The notes beneath the pieces were generated by a model. It had not been told where the DNA came from. It saw only the letters and a list, made by a program, of their open reading frames with translations, and ran no database searches. This document shows, piece by piece, positions 34,647 through 43,433 of a stretch of 64,000 bases of DNA (positions within the stretch are counted from its first letter, which is position 1; each line of letters starts with the position of its first letter). A program made the translations under genes and the position numbers. The stretch is from Bacteroides intestinalis (GTDB lineage: Bacteria; Bacteroidota; Bacteroidia; Bacteroidales; Bacteroidaceae), in the NCBI RefSeq assembly GCF_902364365.1, contig NZ_CABJDN010000005.1:124001-188000 (forward strand). Reading direction: 5' to 3'.

Positions 34647-35561
34647 ATGAAATCCACTGTTATGGAGAAGATTATAAAGCTGAATACAATCAAGGATTAC
34701 AATGATTTTCTGGGTATAGAAACTCCCCATCCGTTGGTAAGCGTAATCGACGCTTCCAAAATCAAACCGTTGCACCATGTCTGTAAAAACATTGGCTTCT
34801 ATGTCATTTATTTGAAGGACATCAAGTGCGCCGATGTGATAAAGTATGGCCGTAAATTCTATGATTTTCAGGAAGAGACACTGGTATTCGCCGCTCCGGG
34901 ACAGATCATTGGCAATGACGATACAGGAGAGTCATTCCAGCCCAAAGGTTGGTGGCTGACATTTCAGCCCGAATTGTTACACGGTACACCGCTTGGCCGC
35001 CACATGCAGGATTACACGTTCTTTTCCTATGCCGTTAATGAAGCTTTGCATCTCTCTAAACAGGAACGGCAGACCGTGATAGATTGTATGATGAAAATCG
35101 ACGAGGAGATCAAGGGAGCAACGGACAAGCACAGCAAGCTGATTATCGCTTCGGCCATTGAATTGCTGTTAAACTACTGCATCCGTTTCTATGACCGGCA
35201 GTTCATAACCCGTAAAAAGGAGAACAAAGATGCACTTAGTTCTTTCGAAGCATTGCTGAACGACTATTTCACGTCGGACAAACCCTCTAAATTCGGTACG
35301 CCAACCGTGGCTTATTGTGCAGACCAACTGCATTTGTCTGCAAATTATTTTGGAGATCTGATTAAAAAGGAGACAGGTTCTTCTGCACAAGAATATATTC
35401 TGACAAAAACAATGGATGCGGCAAAAGAATTGCTTGCCGACCCGAACAAATCAGTCAGCGATGTTGCCTACACTTTGGGATATCAATATCCGCAATATTT
35501 CAGTAAAGCATTTAAGCGTATCATAGGATGTTCACCGAATGAATACAGGACATCCAATTAA
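34647..35561 (+). CDS. AraC-family transcriptional regulator
   Basis: 304 residues. The N-terminal ligand-sensing part (about 1-190, cupin-like: GFYVIYLKDIKCADVIKYGRK, LVFAAPGQIIGND) is followed by the double helix-turn-helix domain at about 205-302, with LHLSANYFGDLIKKETGSSAQEYI and the signature DVAYTLGYQYPQYFSKAFKRIIGCSPNEYR. It is divergent from a sensor-only paralogue, with operator B in between. It is the best candidate for the regulator that binds operators A, B and C. The inducer is unknown; the target genes suggest an electrophile or redox cue. An internal ATG at 34662 is also possible as start. Confidence 0.93.
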   Translation: MKSTVMEKIIKLNTIKDYNDFLGIETPHPLVSVIDASKIKPLHHVCKNIGFYVIYLKDIKCADVIKYGRKFYDFQEETLVFAAPGQIIGNDDTGESFQPKGWWLTFQPELLHGTPLGRHMQDYTFFSYAVNEALHLSKQERQTVIDCMMKIDEEIKGATDKHSKLIIASAIELLLNYCIRFYDRQFITRKKENKDALSSFEALLNDYFTSDKPSKFGTPTVAYCADQLHLSANYFGDLIKKETGSSAQEYILTKTMDAAKELLADPNKSVSDVAYTLGYQYPQYFSKAFKRIIGCSPNEYRTSN

Positions 35562-35751
35562 TTTTCTGATAGAATATAGTATGAATTGAAACGGCTCTTA
35601 CTAATTATCCCATTTTAGAACGTTCTTTCCTGTATGGCGGATATTCATGCAAGGAGCGGGCTGATACAGAATACTACTCATCGTTTGTGTGGCAATAAAG
35701 GTGCCAAAATTCTGTAAACAGATTTTTTTGCAGTGAAAAATAATTCTTTTT

Positions 35752-35783
35752 TTTGTTCAAAAAACGAATTATTTATACCTTTG
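35752..35783 (+). promoter_or_regulatory. Promoter of the efflux operon leader
   Basis: TTTG at 35752-35755, 20 bp, TACCTTTG at 35776-35783, a strong -33/-7 match. It lies about 300 bp upstream of the HlyD gene, implying a long leader RNA. Confidence 0.75.
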
Positions 35784-35813
35784 CCGTGTAAAAAATGTCA
35801 CATAGAAAGGATT

Positions 35814-35909
35814 ATGGAAAAAGTTTCTACTGTTACGGCCATCTACAAAACCTCTGCCCCCAAAACATTTCTGTGGGGTAGTGAATATCCTTTCAATCAA
35901 ATCATTTAG
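35814..35909 (+). CDS. Possible 31-residue leader peptide of the efflux operon
   Basis: An ATG about 25 nt after the expected transcription start opens a 31-codon frame (MEKVSTVTAIYKTSAPKTFL, then WGSEYPFNQII and TAG), followed by about 178 nt of leader before the HlyD ATG. It is too short for homology recognition. The position suggests translational or transcriptional attenuation, as is known for some ribosome-targeting resistance genes, but there is no direct evidence that it is translated. The rest of 35562-36087 holds no other gene. Confidence 0.4.
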   Translation: MEKVSTVTAIYKTSAPKTFLWGSEYPFNQII

Positions 35910-35949
35910 CACTTTTATAATTACTATTTGTATGTCGCAATCCTTGTGA

Positions 35950-35986
35950 CATGCATTCTTCGTACCCGTTTGCCAGCAAATGCATG
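35950..35986 (+). promoter_or_regulatory. Leader-RNA stem-loop before the efflux operon
   Basis: CATGCATT (35950-35957) and AATGCATG (35979-35986) form an 8-bp stem with a 21-nt loop in the leader, between the small ORF and the HlyD gene. It may be part of an attenuator. Confidence 0.4.
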
Positions 35987-36087
35987 GACGAAGGTTGGGA
36001 TTATTGTACCCGTCCTCGCTGCTCATCTACGGATGTGAGGCGGTAGAAAACGGTCATCAGATTAATTAAATATAAATCACAACGAAA

Positions 36088-37122
36088 ATGAACAAAAGAA
36101 CAAAAAAGACGATTGCCAATGTGGTTATCATCACATTGATGGCATGTGGTATTGGATGGATTGCAAGTATTTTCATCCATGTGGGAGGCGAATACACGGA
36201 CAATGCACAAGTGGAACAGGATATTGTGAACGTGCATTCGCGTATCCAGGGATTCATAGGACGTATCTATGTGGACGAGTACCAGCATGTGAACAAGGGC
36301 GACACGCTTATGACCATCGAAGACAGCGAATTCAGGTTGCATATGGCACAGGCGGAAGCCGGACTACAGAATACACTTGCCGGAAAAGCCGCTACAGAAA
36401 AGGGAGTGATCGGAATGACAAACAACATTTCGGTGACCGAAGCGGGAATCAACGAGGTGAATGTCCTTTTGAAAAATGCCGAGACTGATTTTCTGCGTTA
36501 CCGGAAACTGTATGAGCAGGAATCTGTCACCCGGCAGCAATATGATGATGTGCGTACCCGCTATGAGTCGCTGAAAGCGAAAGTGGAAACCATGCGCAGG
36601 CAACGCACCGGTACAGGAATTGCACGCGACGAGCACACCATCCGTCTCAGTCAGCAAGAGGCGGCCATCGAGGTGGCACGTGCAGCGTTAGACCTCGCCC
36701 GGCTAAACCTCGGCTATTGCACGGTGCTTGCCCCTTGCGACGGCTATACCTCGCGCAAAACGGTGCAGGAGGGTGAACTCGTACAGCCGGGTATGCGGCT
36801 TGTTTCCATTGTTGACGAACAAAAAAGATGGATCATTGCTAACTTCCGCGAGACGCAACGCGGTGGCATCGCCGTGGGCAGCAGAGTGGAAATTACGGTT
36901 GATGCCTTTCGTGGAAATATCTTTGAAGGCAGGGTAGAGAGCATAAGCACTGCCACTGGTGCACGCTATTCGCCTGTGGCTCCCGACAACTCTACCGGTA
37001 ACTTCGTGAAGGTGGAGCAACGCATCCCGGTGAAGATTGTCTTTACGGAGAATAACGACCACGAGCTATTGGAACAGCTCACGGCAGGCATGAATGTGGA
37101 ATGTAAAGTGATGAAACCATGA
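36088..37122 (+). CDS. HlyD/EmrA-family periplasmic adaptor
   Basis: 344 residues. An N-terminal membrane anchor (IANVVIITLMACGIGWIASIFIHVG), the first lipoyl half (DNAQVEQDIVNVHSRIQGFI), a long alpha-helical hairpin (about 95-215), then the second lipoyl half and beta-barrel (VLAPCDGYTSRKTVQEGELVQPG; FRETQRGGIAVGSRVEITVDAF). Links an inner-membrane transporter to a TolC channel. It overlaps the next gene by ATGA (4 bp), so it is translationally coupled. It is the first gene of a three-gene tripartite exporter, preceded by a long structured leader. Confidence 0.95.
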   Translation: MNKRTKKTIANVVIITLMACGIGWIASIFIHVGGEYTDNAQVEQDIVNVHSRIQGFIGRIYVDEYQHVNKGDTLMTIEDSEFRLHMAQAEAGLQNTLAGKAATEKGVIGMTNNISVTEAGINEVNVLLKNAETDFLRYRKLYEQESVTRQQYDDVRTRYESLKAKVETMRRQRTGTGIARDEHTIRLSQQEAAIEVARAALDLARLNLGYCTVLAPCDGYTSRKTVQEGELVQPGMRLVSIVDEQKRWIIANFRETQRGGIAVGSRVEITVDAFRGNIFEGRVESISTATGARYSPVAPDNSTGNFVKVEQRIPVKIVFTENNDHELLEQLTAGMNVECKVMKP

Positions 37123-38723
37123 GCGACTGGGGAAACCAAGAACCGGTAAGGCTGATGAACTTCCGCGAGTGGGTGCCGGATTCCGCACGATTCTGGCTCT
37201 ATATTTGTTTTTTGGCAGTGTTCCAGTTTTCCAACGGATTCTATTTCACAACGATGGCACAGGTAGTCGGCGAACGGAATGTGACCATGAACGACGCCCA
37301 CATGTTCGGACAGGCAGTACTCATCGGACTGACATTTTATTTCCCGCTGGCTTTCCGTCTGAAGTTCCGTTTCACCAATCGCACCTCGCTGACCGTGGCG
37401 GCGACAGGACTGGCACTTATCAATGCTGTGTTCCCGTTCGTACACTCTTATCCACTGTTACTGCTATTGTGCTATGCCGGAGGTTTTTTCCGCCTGTACG
37501 GCACATTCGAGTGTTTCTCTAACCTGCTACCGAAGATTACGCCTACCTATAATTATGCGGTGTTCCTTTCTTTCGTGTTCTTCGTGGTGTTAGGCTGCAT
37601 CCATGTGTTCGACTGGGTGGCCATCCAGTTCATCTATTATTACGGCTGGACGTATATCCATTTGCTCTCCGTTGCTTTGTGCCTTTCGACCATTGTCGTG
37701 GTGAACATTACCATGCGGCATTTCCGGCCCATGCCCCGCATGCCTCTGTATGGTATAGATGGATTGGGGATGGTAATGTGGAGCATCTTTATCCTGACGG
37801 CGATTTACGTGGTGCAGTACGGTGAGCAATACGGTTGGACGGCCGACCGACGCATCCGCATAGGTATCGGTACGTGCATGATCGTTCTGGCAGCTTGCAT
37901 CCTGCGTATGTTTCACATCCGTCACCCGTTTATAGACAAGGGGACGTTCAGTTGTCCGAACCTGCTCAACCTACTGGTGCTGTTTCTTGGCCTTGATATT
38001 CTGTTGGGTACACAGAATGTATTACAAAACATGTTTACGGGTGGCATCATGGGGTATTCGCAAATTACGGCAGCACAACTTAAATGGCCTGAATTTCTCG
38101 GCGGGGCGGCATCCGCATTGTTTTGCTGGTATGTGCGGACAAAGTTGGGATGGCACCTCAAATGGCTGACCTTCATCAGTATGTCTGCCGTGGTGCTCTA
38201 CAATGTATGTATGATTGGCATCCTGTCGCCTGATATCAACATCGGCAAACTCTGGTGGCCAGTCTTCTTGCTTGGCTTCGGGCATGTCGGTGTATTCATT
38301 GCCCTGACGGTTTATGCGCAGGCATACTGTAACTTCAAGTACTATTTTCAAGTACTTTGCTTGTTGGGCTTCATCCGTACCGGCATTGGCGACACTATTG
38401 GCGTGTCAATCTGGAGCCACGCTCTCGACGGCTGTATGCGGGTATATCTGGCAGCTATCGGTTCGGCAGCAAATTTCAGTGGTGGACAAGCGTTCGGAAG
38501 CCTTGCGGATATGATTTCCACCGAGGCTCTTCTCTGTTCCTTACGCGAGCTTTACGGTTGGGCTGTTATCTTCGGGGTAGTGTTGCTTATAGCGATACTA
38601 TGTTCCCATTTCGAGCGGTTGCGAAATCCGTACCCTACACTCCGGCAGAGTTATGCCATCCTGTCAAGGCTATGGCAGACAAGCAATAATAAAACAGAAA
38701 AAGAAAACAAAGAACAGATATGA
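37119..38723 (+). CDS. MFS-type multidrug exporter of a tripartite system
   Basis: 534 residues with about 14 hydrophobic segments, fitting the EmrB/DHA2 type of drug/proton antiporter, though the sequence is divergent and the standard motif A is not clear. Hydrophobic stretches include FWLYICFLAVFQFSNGFYF, YPLLLLLCYAGGFFRLYG and LFGVVLLIAILCSHF. It is joined to the HlyD gene upstream and to tolC downstream by 4-bp ATGA overlaps, so the three form one coupled operon. The gene order supports a drug or toxic-metabolite efflux role. The substrate is unknown. Confidence 0.85.
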   Translation: MSDWGNQEPVRLMNFREWVPDSARFWLYICFLAVFQFSNGFYFTTMAQVVGERNVTMNDAHMFGQAVLIGLTFYFPLAFRLKFRFTNRTSLTVAATGLALINAVFPFVHSYPLLLLLCYAGGFFRLYGTFECFSNLLPKITPTYNYAVFLSFVFFVVLGCIHVFDWVAIQFIYYYGWTYIHLLSVALCLSTIVVVNITMRHFRPMPRMPLYGIDGLGMVMWSIFILTAIYVVQYGEQYGWTADRRIRIGIGTCMIVLAACILRMFHIRHPFIDKGTFSCPNLLNLLVLFLGLDILLGTQNVLQNMFTGGIMGYSQITAAQLKWPEFLGGAASALFCWYVRTKLGWHLKWLTFISMSAVVLYNVCMIGILSPDINIGKLWWPVFLLGFGHVGVFIALTVYAQAYCNFKYYFQVLCLLGFIRTGIGDTIGVSIWSHALDGCMRVYLAAIGSAANFSGGQAFGSLADMISTEALLCSLRELYGWAVIFGVVLLIAILCSHFERLRNPYPTLRQSYAILSRLWQTSNNKTEKENKEQI

Positions 38724-40051
38724 AAAAAAGATTTCAAAAGGGACTTATCCTATTCTGGCTGTTCGTCATCGGAATGGCTTTCACATTCACGGAAACACTC
38801 CATGCACAAGGACAAGTCTACACGCTGCAAGAGTTGTATGACCTTGCGGATAAGAACAATAAAAGTATTCGGGTTTACAATGCTGCCAAGGCAGTAGCGG
38901 ATGAAAATGCAGCGTTGGCACGCTCGCAGCGGTTGCCTGACATTGAGACGAGACTGTCGTTCAGCTACAATGGGCGCGGCATCCTCACAGACCGTAATTT
39001 CTCTAATTTGATGAATGTCTATATTCCTGAATACGGCAACAACTTCGCCTTGAAAGTGAGTCAGGTCATTTATGCCGGTGGTGCTATTACCAGTACCACC
39101 AAGTTGGGGGAGATGAAAAAGGAAATGGTGGAACTCGACAGGCAGAAGAATCGTCAGGAGGTGCGCTTCCTGATTACCGGTCAGTACCTGGACATCTACA
39201 AGTTGCTGAACACCTTAGAAGTGCTGGAACAGAATATCGACCTGACCGAGAAGGTCTTGCAAAATATGAAAAACCGTTTTAAACAAGGCACGGCTTTGAA
39301 GAACGACATTACCCGTTATGAATTGCAATTGGAGATGCTCTGCCTGCAACAAGCCAAGGTAAAAGATGCCTGCAAGATTCTGAATCATCAATTGTGTACC
39401 CATATTGGATTAGATGAAGGGGTGTTCGTGCGCCCGGATACGGCAGTTCTTCATACGGAACTGCGGGTGATGGACGAGTTGTATTGGCAGCAGCTGGCTA
39501 CCAGTGAAAATATCGGTTTGCAACAGGCTGCACTTGCCAAGCGGATATCGGAGAGAAATATCAACCTCGCCCGCTCCGTATCGCTGCCGCACCTGTCTCT
39601 GTTTGCCGAAAACTCGCTCATGGGACCTATCACCGTTGAAGTTCCACCGATAAACAAAAATTTGAACTATTGGTGCGTGGGCATTGGCATTCAGTACGAC
39701 CTTTCTGCCTTGTTCAAGAACAACCATGGCATACGCAAAGCCAAACAGCAATTCCGGAAAGCCGGTGAGGAATATGAACTTGCCAAGGAGCATGTAAATG
39801 TAGGAATACAGGCTGCACATACCGACTTTAACACTTCTTTCACAGAGTTAAGGACACAGGAAAAGAGCGTAGAACTTGCCACGGAGAACTATCGTGTAGT
39901 GAACAATCGCTATGATGACGGGGTGGCGCTTATTACAGATATGTTGGATGCATCGAACATCAAGCTGTCGGCAGAATTAAAATTAGTGGATGCGCGGATA
40001 AATCTGATTTATAACTATTACCGGCTGAAATATCTGACTCATTCTTTATAA
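38720..40051 (+). CDS. TolC-family outer-membrane channel
   Basis: 443 residues. The signal peptide ends TLHAQ, then two repeated long-helix halves typical of TolC (YTLQELYDLADKNNKSIRVYNAAKAVADENAALARSQ; later ELAKEHVNVGIQAAHTDFNTSFTEL with NRYDDGVALITDMLDASN, the conserved end-of-helix motif). Forms the outer-membrane exit duct for the HlyD/MFS pair with which it overlaps by 4 bp. A hairpin terminator follows about 55 bp after the stop. Confidence 0.95.
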   Translation: MKKRFQKGLILFWLFVIGMAFTFTETLHAQGQVYTLQELYDLADKNNKSIRVYNAAKAVADENAALARSQRLPDIETRLSFSYNGRGILTDRNFSNLMNVYIPEYGNNFALKVSQVIYAGGAITSTTKLGEMKKEMVELDRQKNRQEVRFLITGQYLDIYKLLNTLEVLEQNIDLTEKVLQNMKNRFKQGTALKNDITRYELQLEMLCLQQAKVKDACKILNHQLCTHIGLDEGVFVRPDTAVLHTELRVMDELYWQQLATSENIGLQQAALAKRISERNINLARSVSLPHLSLFAENSLMGPITVEVPPINKNLNYWCVGIGIQYDLSALFKNNHGIRKAKQQFRKAGEEYELAKEHVNVGIQAAHTDFNTSFTELRTQEKSVELATENYRVVNNRYDDGVALITDMLDASNIKLSAELKLVDARINLIYNYYRLKYLTHSL

Positions 40052-40106
40052 AGTAAGGACGTTTATCAAATTCAAAATAAACACATAGCGGAAAAGCAAA
40101 TTTAAG

Positions 40107-40149
40107 CAATGCGTAGCGAATTAGCTGAAAAAGCGTTCGTTACGCATTG
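40107..40149 (+). terminator. Terminator of the efflux operon
   Basis: Arms CAATGCGTAGCGAA (40107-40120) and TTCGTTACGCATTG (40136-40149), 14 bp with one G-U, followed by TTTTTC. Confidence 0.85.
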
Positions 40150-40278
40150 TTTTTCTATGTCGTAGAGCCAACGAAAAGCCATCCCGAAGCCAAACAGTGC
40201 AAGAGTTCAGTTACCACTTCATTACTCTTGTAACGGGCGCTGGTTTCTTACTAAACGATTCTTTTACAGTAGCTATGC

Positions 40279-40756
40279 GCCGACGATATTATGACACGGT
40301 TACGGTTGAAATCTTACCCAGACACCTACGCCGTAGTGATGTCGAAATACGGGTTGTAAAGAGGTATTAAGGGTTAGGGAAGCACGGCACAAGTCCACAC
40401 AGCAGTATTACCGTGATTTGAAGAAACTCGCCGATGACCTGAAAGCGGAAGTAGTGGGATTGAAGGAACAGAAAGAAACGGTATGGAAGGAACTTAATCG
40501 GGCGAAAAAAGAAATACAGACCGCAACGCTCATCAAGGGCAAGCCGTTGGAGTATGTAGGGGAGCTCTATTCGGAGGAACACAAGGGGAAATTCTCAACC
40601 GAAAAGGTTGGCTTTCAAGTAGTGAAAGCCCCAATGGGCGAGACGAAATTACTCTTTTGTATCAACAAAAAACGATTAGGGGAATGGCTTAAGGAGCAGT
40701 TCGGCAAACTAAAGCAGAGCATACATCACCCCGTACAGCAGCATAAGGAAAGGTAG
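40279..40756 (+). pseudogene. Decayed MobV-like relaxase fragment
   Basis: In one frame, 40279-40356 reads ADDIMTRLRLKSYPDTYAVV then MSKYGL, stopped by TAA at 40357 where CAA would be expected, and RGIKG then TAG. After a one-base shift the next frame, 40376-40756, continues EARHKSTQQYYRDLKKLADD then a coiled-coil (LKAEVVGLKEQKETVWKELN) and ends HHPVQQHKER. This pattern (SEARH-x-ST-xx-YYRDL followed by a coiled coil) resembles MobV/Mob_Pre mobilisation proteins of Bacteroides elements. It is a broken piece of a mobilisable element. The last 113 codons are open but lack a natural start. It marks a past insertion or deletion just after the efflux operon. Confidence 0.55.
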
Positions 40757-40801
40757 GACCATGAAATTATAGGAATACTCGCTATAAAAAACGCAAATAA
40801 T

Positions 40802-40846
40802 TTTGTGATATAACAGATTTTTTATAGGTTTGCGTAATTAATTACG
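40802..40846 (+). promoter_or_regulatory. Promoter and MarR-type palindromic operator
   Basis: TTTG at 40802-40805, 19 bp, TAGGTTTG at 40825-40832, then the perfect 14-bp palindrome CGTAATTAATTACG at 40833-40846, covering the expected transcription start. It is well placed for self-repression by the MarR domain of the gene that follows at 40868. Confidence 0.75.
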
Positions 40847-40867
40847 TTTTAAGTAACATACATAAAT

Positions 40868-41824
40868 ATGGATTTCTTTGATAAAACAGGTAAGATGGCT
40901 ATCGGCAGCAGACTACGCATGCTGACAGACACGGTAACGGCTGATGCAAGCCGAATTTATGAATTATATGGCATTGACATCAAACCGAAATGGTTTCCAC
41001 TGCTTTTTATATTAACTGATGGAGAAAATAGGACTATAACAGGTATAGCCAGAGAGATTAGACACAGCCACCCGTCCGTAAGCAACATCGTAAAGGAGAT
41101 GACTGCAAAAGGATTGGTGAAATGGGTTGAAGACAAAGCGGACAAAAGGCGTACTGTCATAACCTTATCGTCACGTGGAAAAAAAGTTGCTGCAATGTTG
41201 ACGGAACTTTGTAAGGACGTGGAGGTTGCGGTGGAAGGGATTTCCAAAGAAACCCCTCACGACTTATGGAAAGCTATTGGCGAATGGGAATATCTGCTCG
41301 CAGAGAAAAGCTTACTGCAACGAGTGAAAGAAACTCGGAAAATGCGAGAAAAGGGGGAAATAGAGATAATTCCTTACGAACCGTGCCACAAAGAATTATT
41401 CAAATCTCTAAATGAAAATTGGATTACACAACATTGGGAAATAGAGCCGCACGATTTGGACTATCTCGATCATCCACAGGAATACATCATAGACAAAGGC
41501 GGTTTCATCTTTGTGGCAATTTACAAGGAGAAGCCCGTTGGAGTGTGCGCCCTCTGTAAAATGGATGACCCGATATACGACTATGAACTGGCAAAACTTG
41601 CCGTTAGTTCCGAAGCACAGGGCAAAGGCATCGGAACGATACTTTGCAATGCCGTCATAGAAAAAGCGAAGGCAATGGGAGCGAAAGTCCTATTTCTCGA
41701 AAGTAATACCCTGCTTAAACCTGCCATCCACACATACAGAAAATTGGGATTTAAGGAACTTGCGGAATATCATCCTGCATATGAACGTGGGAACATTCAG
41801 ATGGAATTAAAGATAACTGATTGA
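40868..41824 (+). CDS. MarR-type regulator fused to a GNAT acetyltransferase
   Basis: 318 residues. Residues about 1-150 form a MarR-like winged helix (ITGIAREIRHSHPSVSNIVKEM as recognition helix region, then EDKADKRRTVITLSSRGKK as the wing). Residues about 165-318 form a GNAT fold with the acetyl-CoA loop QGKGIGTILCNAVIEKAK and the FLESNTLLKPAIHTYRKLGF end. Such fusions are known; they probably sense a metabolite and acetylate a small molecule or drug. It is transcribed from its own promoter with a palindrome at the start site, and a small cupin gene follows after 21 bp. The substrate is unknown. Confidence 0.92.
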   Translation: MDFFDKTGKMAIGSRLRMLTDTVTADASRIYELYGIDIKPKWFPLLFILTDGENRTITGIAREIRHSHPSVSNIVKEMTAKGLVKWVEDKADKRRTVITLSSRGKKVAAMLTELCKDVEVAVEGISKETPHDLWKAIGEWEYLLAEKSLLQRVKETRKMREKGEIEIIPYEPCHKELFKSLNENWITQHWEIEPHDLDYLDHPQEYIIDKGGFIFVAIYKEKPVGVCALCKMDDPIYDYELAKLAVSSEAQGKGIGTILCNAVIEKAKAMGAKVLFLESNTLLKPAIHTYRKLGFKELAEYHPAYERGNIQMELKITD

Positions 41825-41845
41825 TAATAAATAAAGTGTTAGTGA

Positions 41846-42193
41846 ATGGAAACAAAAGTTATAGTACGGAAGGAAGACGCCTTGAAAAAAGTATTCAAAG
41901 GTGTTTCGTTGGATTCTCTCGCTGTTGGCGCGAAGTCGATGGTAACGAAAATGAACTATGTAAAAGGTAATTTCGCCACCACCCACGAGCATCCGCATGA
42001 ACAATGTGGCTATGTCATATCCGGCGAATATCGCCTGAAAGTGGAAATGCCGGAGGGGGACATCGATGTATTGCTCCATACTGGCGACAGTTATGCGATA
42101 CCAAGCAATACACCTCATTCTTTTGAAGTGATAGAAGGTGGTGAGGTTGTTGATGTGTTCACACCTCAAAGAGAGGATTATTTGACAGTATAG
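41846..42193 (+). CDS. Small cupin-domain protein
   Basis: 115 residues, single cupin barrel. Motif 1 THEHPHEQCGYVISGEYRLKV supplies metal-binding His residues and a Glu/Gln; motif 2 is near GDSYAIPSNTPHSFEVIEGG with the conserved His. The metal and substrate are unknown; such proteins often act as small dioxygenases, isomerases or sensors. It lies 21 bp after the MarR-GNAT fusion gene, so likely in the same transcript. Confidence 0.88.
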   Translation: METKVIVRKEDALKKVFKGVSLDSLAVGAKSMVTKMNYVKGNFATTHEHPHEQCGYVISGEYRLKVEMPEGDIDVLLHTGDSYAIPSNTPHSFEVIEGGEVVDVFTPQREDYLTV

Positions 42194-42402
42194 CACTGCA
42201 AATCGCTGAAATTCGTACGGTTGCCAATTCGTTACTGATGTTTCTTTAGATACTCCGCTATAAAGTCATTCCTCAATCGGTTATATCAAACCGATAAAAA
42301 TTCGAAATATGCTTCGGTGGTTTATTTAGTCTGATGAGGAACAATTAGCTTATGGGGCTGTTTTATTATAAAATATAGCAGTATCATAACATTTATAGCA
42401 TT

Positions 42403-43131
42403 ATGTATTTAGACGAAGTCCTCCATTATCGTCGCTCTGTGCGAGCGTACGATAAAACAAAACTGATAGATCCGGAACGAATAAAACATTGTCTGGAATT
42501 GGCAACATTAGCTCCCAACAGTTCGGATATGCAACTGTGGGAGTTTTATCATATCACTCAGCCCGAATTGCTGGCAAAGGTTTCAAGAGCCTGTCTCGAT
42601 CAGAAAGCTACTTCCACAGCCTCACAAATAGTTGTTTTCGTGGTGCGGCGTGATTGGTACAGGAAGCATGCACAGTTTGTACTCGATTTCGAACGGGAGA
42701 ATATCAGGCGTTACAGCCCGAAAGAGCGTCAGGCCAAACGCATCAAAGACCGGGAATTATACTATGGCAAATTGATGCCATTTGTTTATGCCCGTTTCTT
42801 CGGAATCTTGGGATTGTTCAGAAAACTGCTGGTCAACATCATCAGCATTTTCCGACCGATGATGCTCGAAGTCTCCGAAAATGATATGCGCGTAACTGCC
42901 CATAAATCTTGTGCACTTGCTGCCCAAACGTTTATGATTGCTATGGCAAACGAAGGGTATGATACTTGTCCTCTGGAAGGTTTGGATAGCCGTCGGTTAA
43001 AAAGGATACTGAAATTGCCTCATGGCGCTGAGATAAATATGGTTATTCCCTGTGGAATACGGGACGGTAATAAAGGAATCTGGGGAGAACGGTGCAGAGT
43101 ACCATTTAATGAAGTCTATCGTAGAATCTAA
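42403..43131 (+). CDS. Nitroreductase-family oxidoreductase
   Basis: 242 residues. FMN-dependent nitroreductase fold: YRRSVRAYDKTKLIDPERIKHCLELATLAPNSSDMQLWEF at the N-terminus contains the FMN-binding Arg/Ser pattern, and KSCALAAQTFMIAMANEGYDTCPLEGLDSRRL in the second half matches the family's conserved helix. Reduces nitro-aromatics, quinones or similar with NAD(P)H. It stands alone, 209 bp after the cupin. The insertion around 95-150 is longer than in short family members. It fits the redox/electrophile gene set of this region. Confidence 0.9.
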   Translation: MYLDEVLHYRRSVRAYDKTKLIDPERIKHCLELATLAPNSSDMQLWEFYHITQPELLAKVSRACLDQKATSTASQIVVFVVRRDWYRKHAQFVLDFERENIRRYSPKERQAKRIKDRELYYGKLMPFVYARFFGILGLFRKLLVNIISIFRPMMLEVSENDMRVTAHKSCALAAQTFMIAMANEGYDTCPLEGLDSRRLKRILKLPHGAEINMVIPCGIRDGNKGIWGERCRVPFNEVYRRI

Positions 43132-43299
43132 AGTCGTTTTTTGATTATCGACTCATGCCATGTGTCAGGTATTATGGAAATGCGAAGTTCGTTTTTGCTA
43201 AGTGAAACAAGATATGTCACAGTCTTAAATATAAACAAATTATAGGCGTTTTTCTGCCTTGTTCAGCTTCCTGTTATTCGTTTTTAAAGAATAACGGGA

Positions 43300-43338
43300 A
43301 CGTTTTTTAAGAACGTGATCAACGTTTATTAAAAACGT
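43300..43338. repeat. Two 17-bp imperfect palindromes 22 bp apart
   Basis: ACGTTTTTTAAGAACGT (43300-43316) and ACGTTTATTAAAAACGT (43322-43338) are imperfect palindromes sharing the same ends. A further hairpin with arms GTTATTC/GAATAAC lies just before them (43273-43295). They sit between convergent genes in the 43132-43433 gap, where no ORF is seen. Confidence 0.6.
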
Positions 43339-43378
43339 AAAAAGCCTCTTTTAAGCCCAGATTTGATAAATGTCAACA

Positions 43379-43415
43379 AAAAAGGCGGTAATTCTTCATA
43401 AGAATCACCGCCTTT
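43379..43415. terminator. Bidirectional terminator
   Basis: Stem AAAAGGCGGT (43379-43388) and ACCGCCTTTT (43406-43415) with an extra inner stem ATTCTT/AAGAAT. It separates the nitroreductase gene from the convergent DUF4248 gene. Confidence 0.85.
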
Positions 43416-43433
43416 TCTATTTATTGTCTAATA

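Noticed and set aside
43273..43338. CRISPR-like short repeats
   Set aside because: Only two or three palindromic units, no spacer-repeat array and no cas genes in the window.
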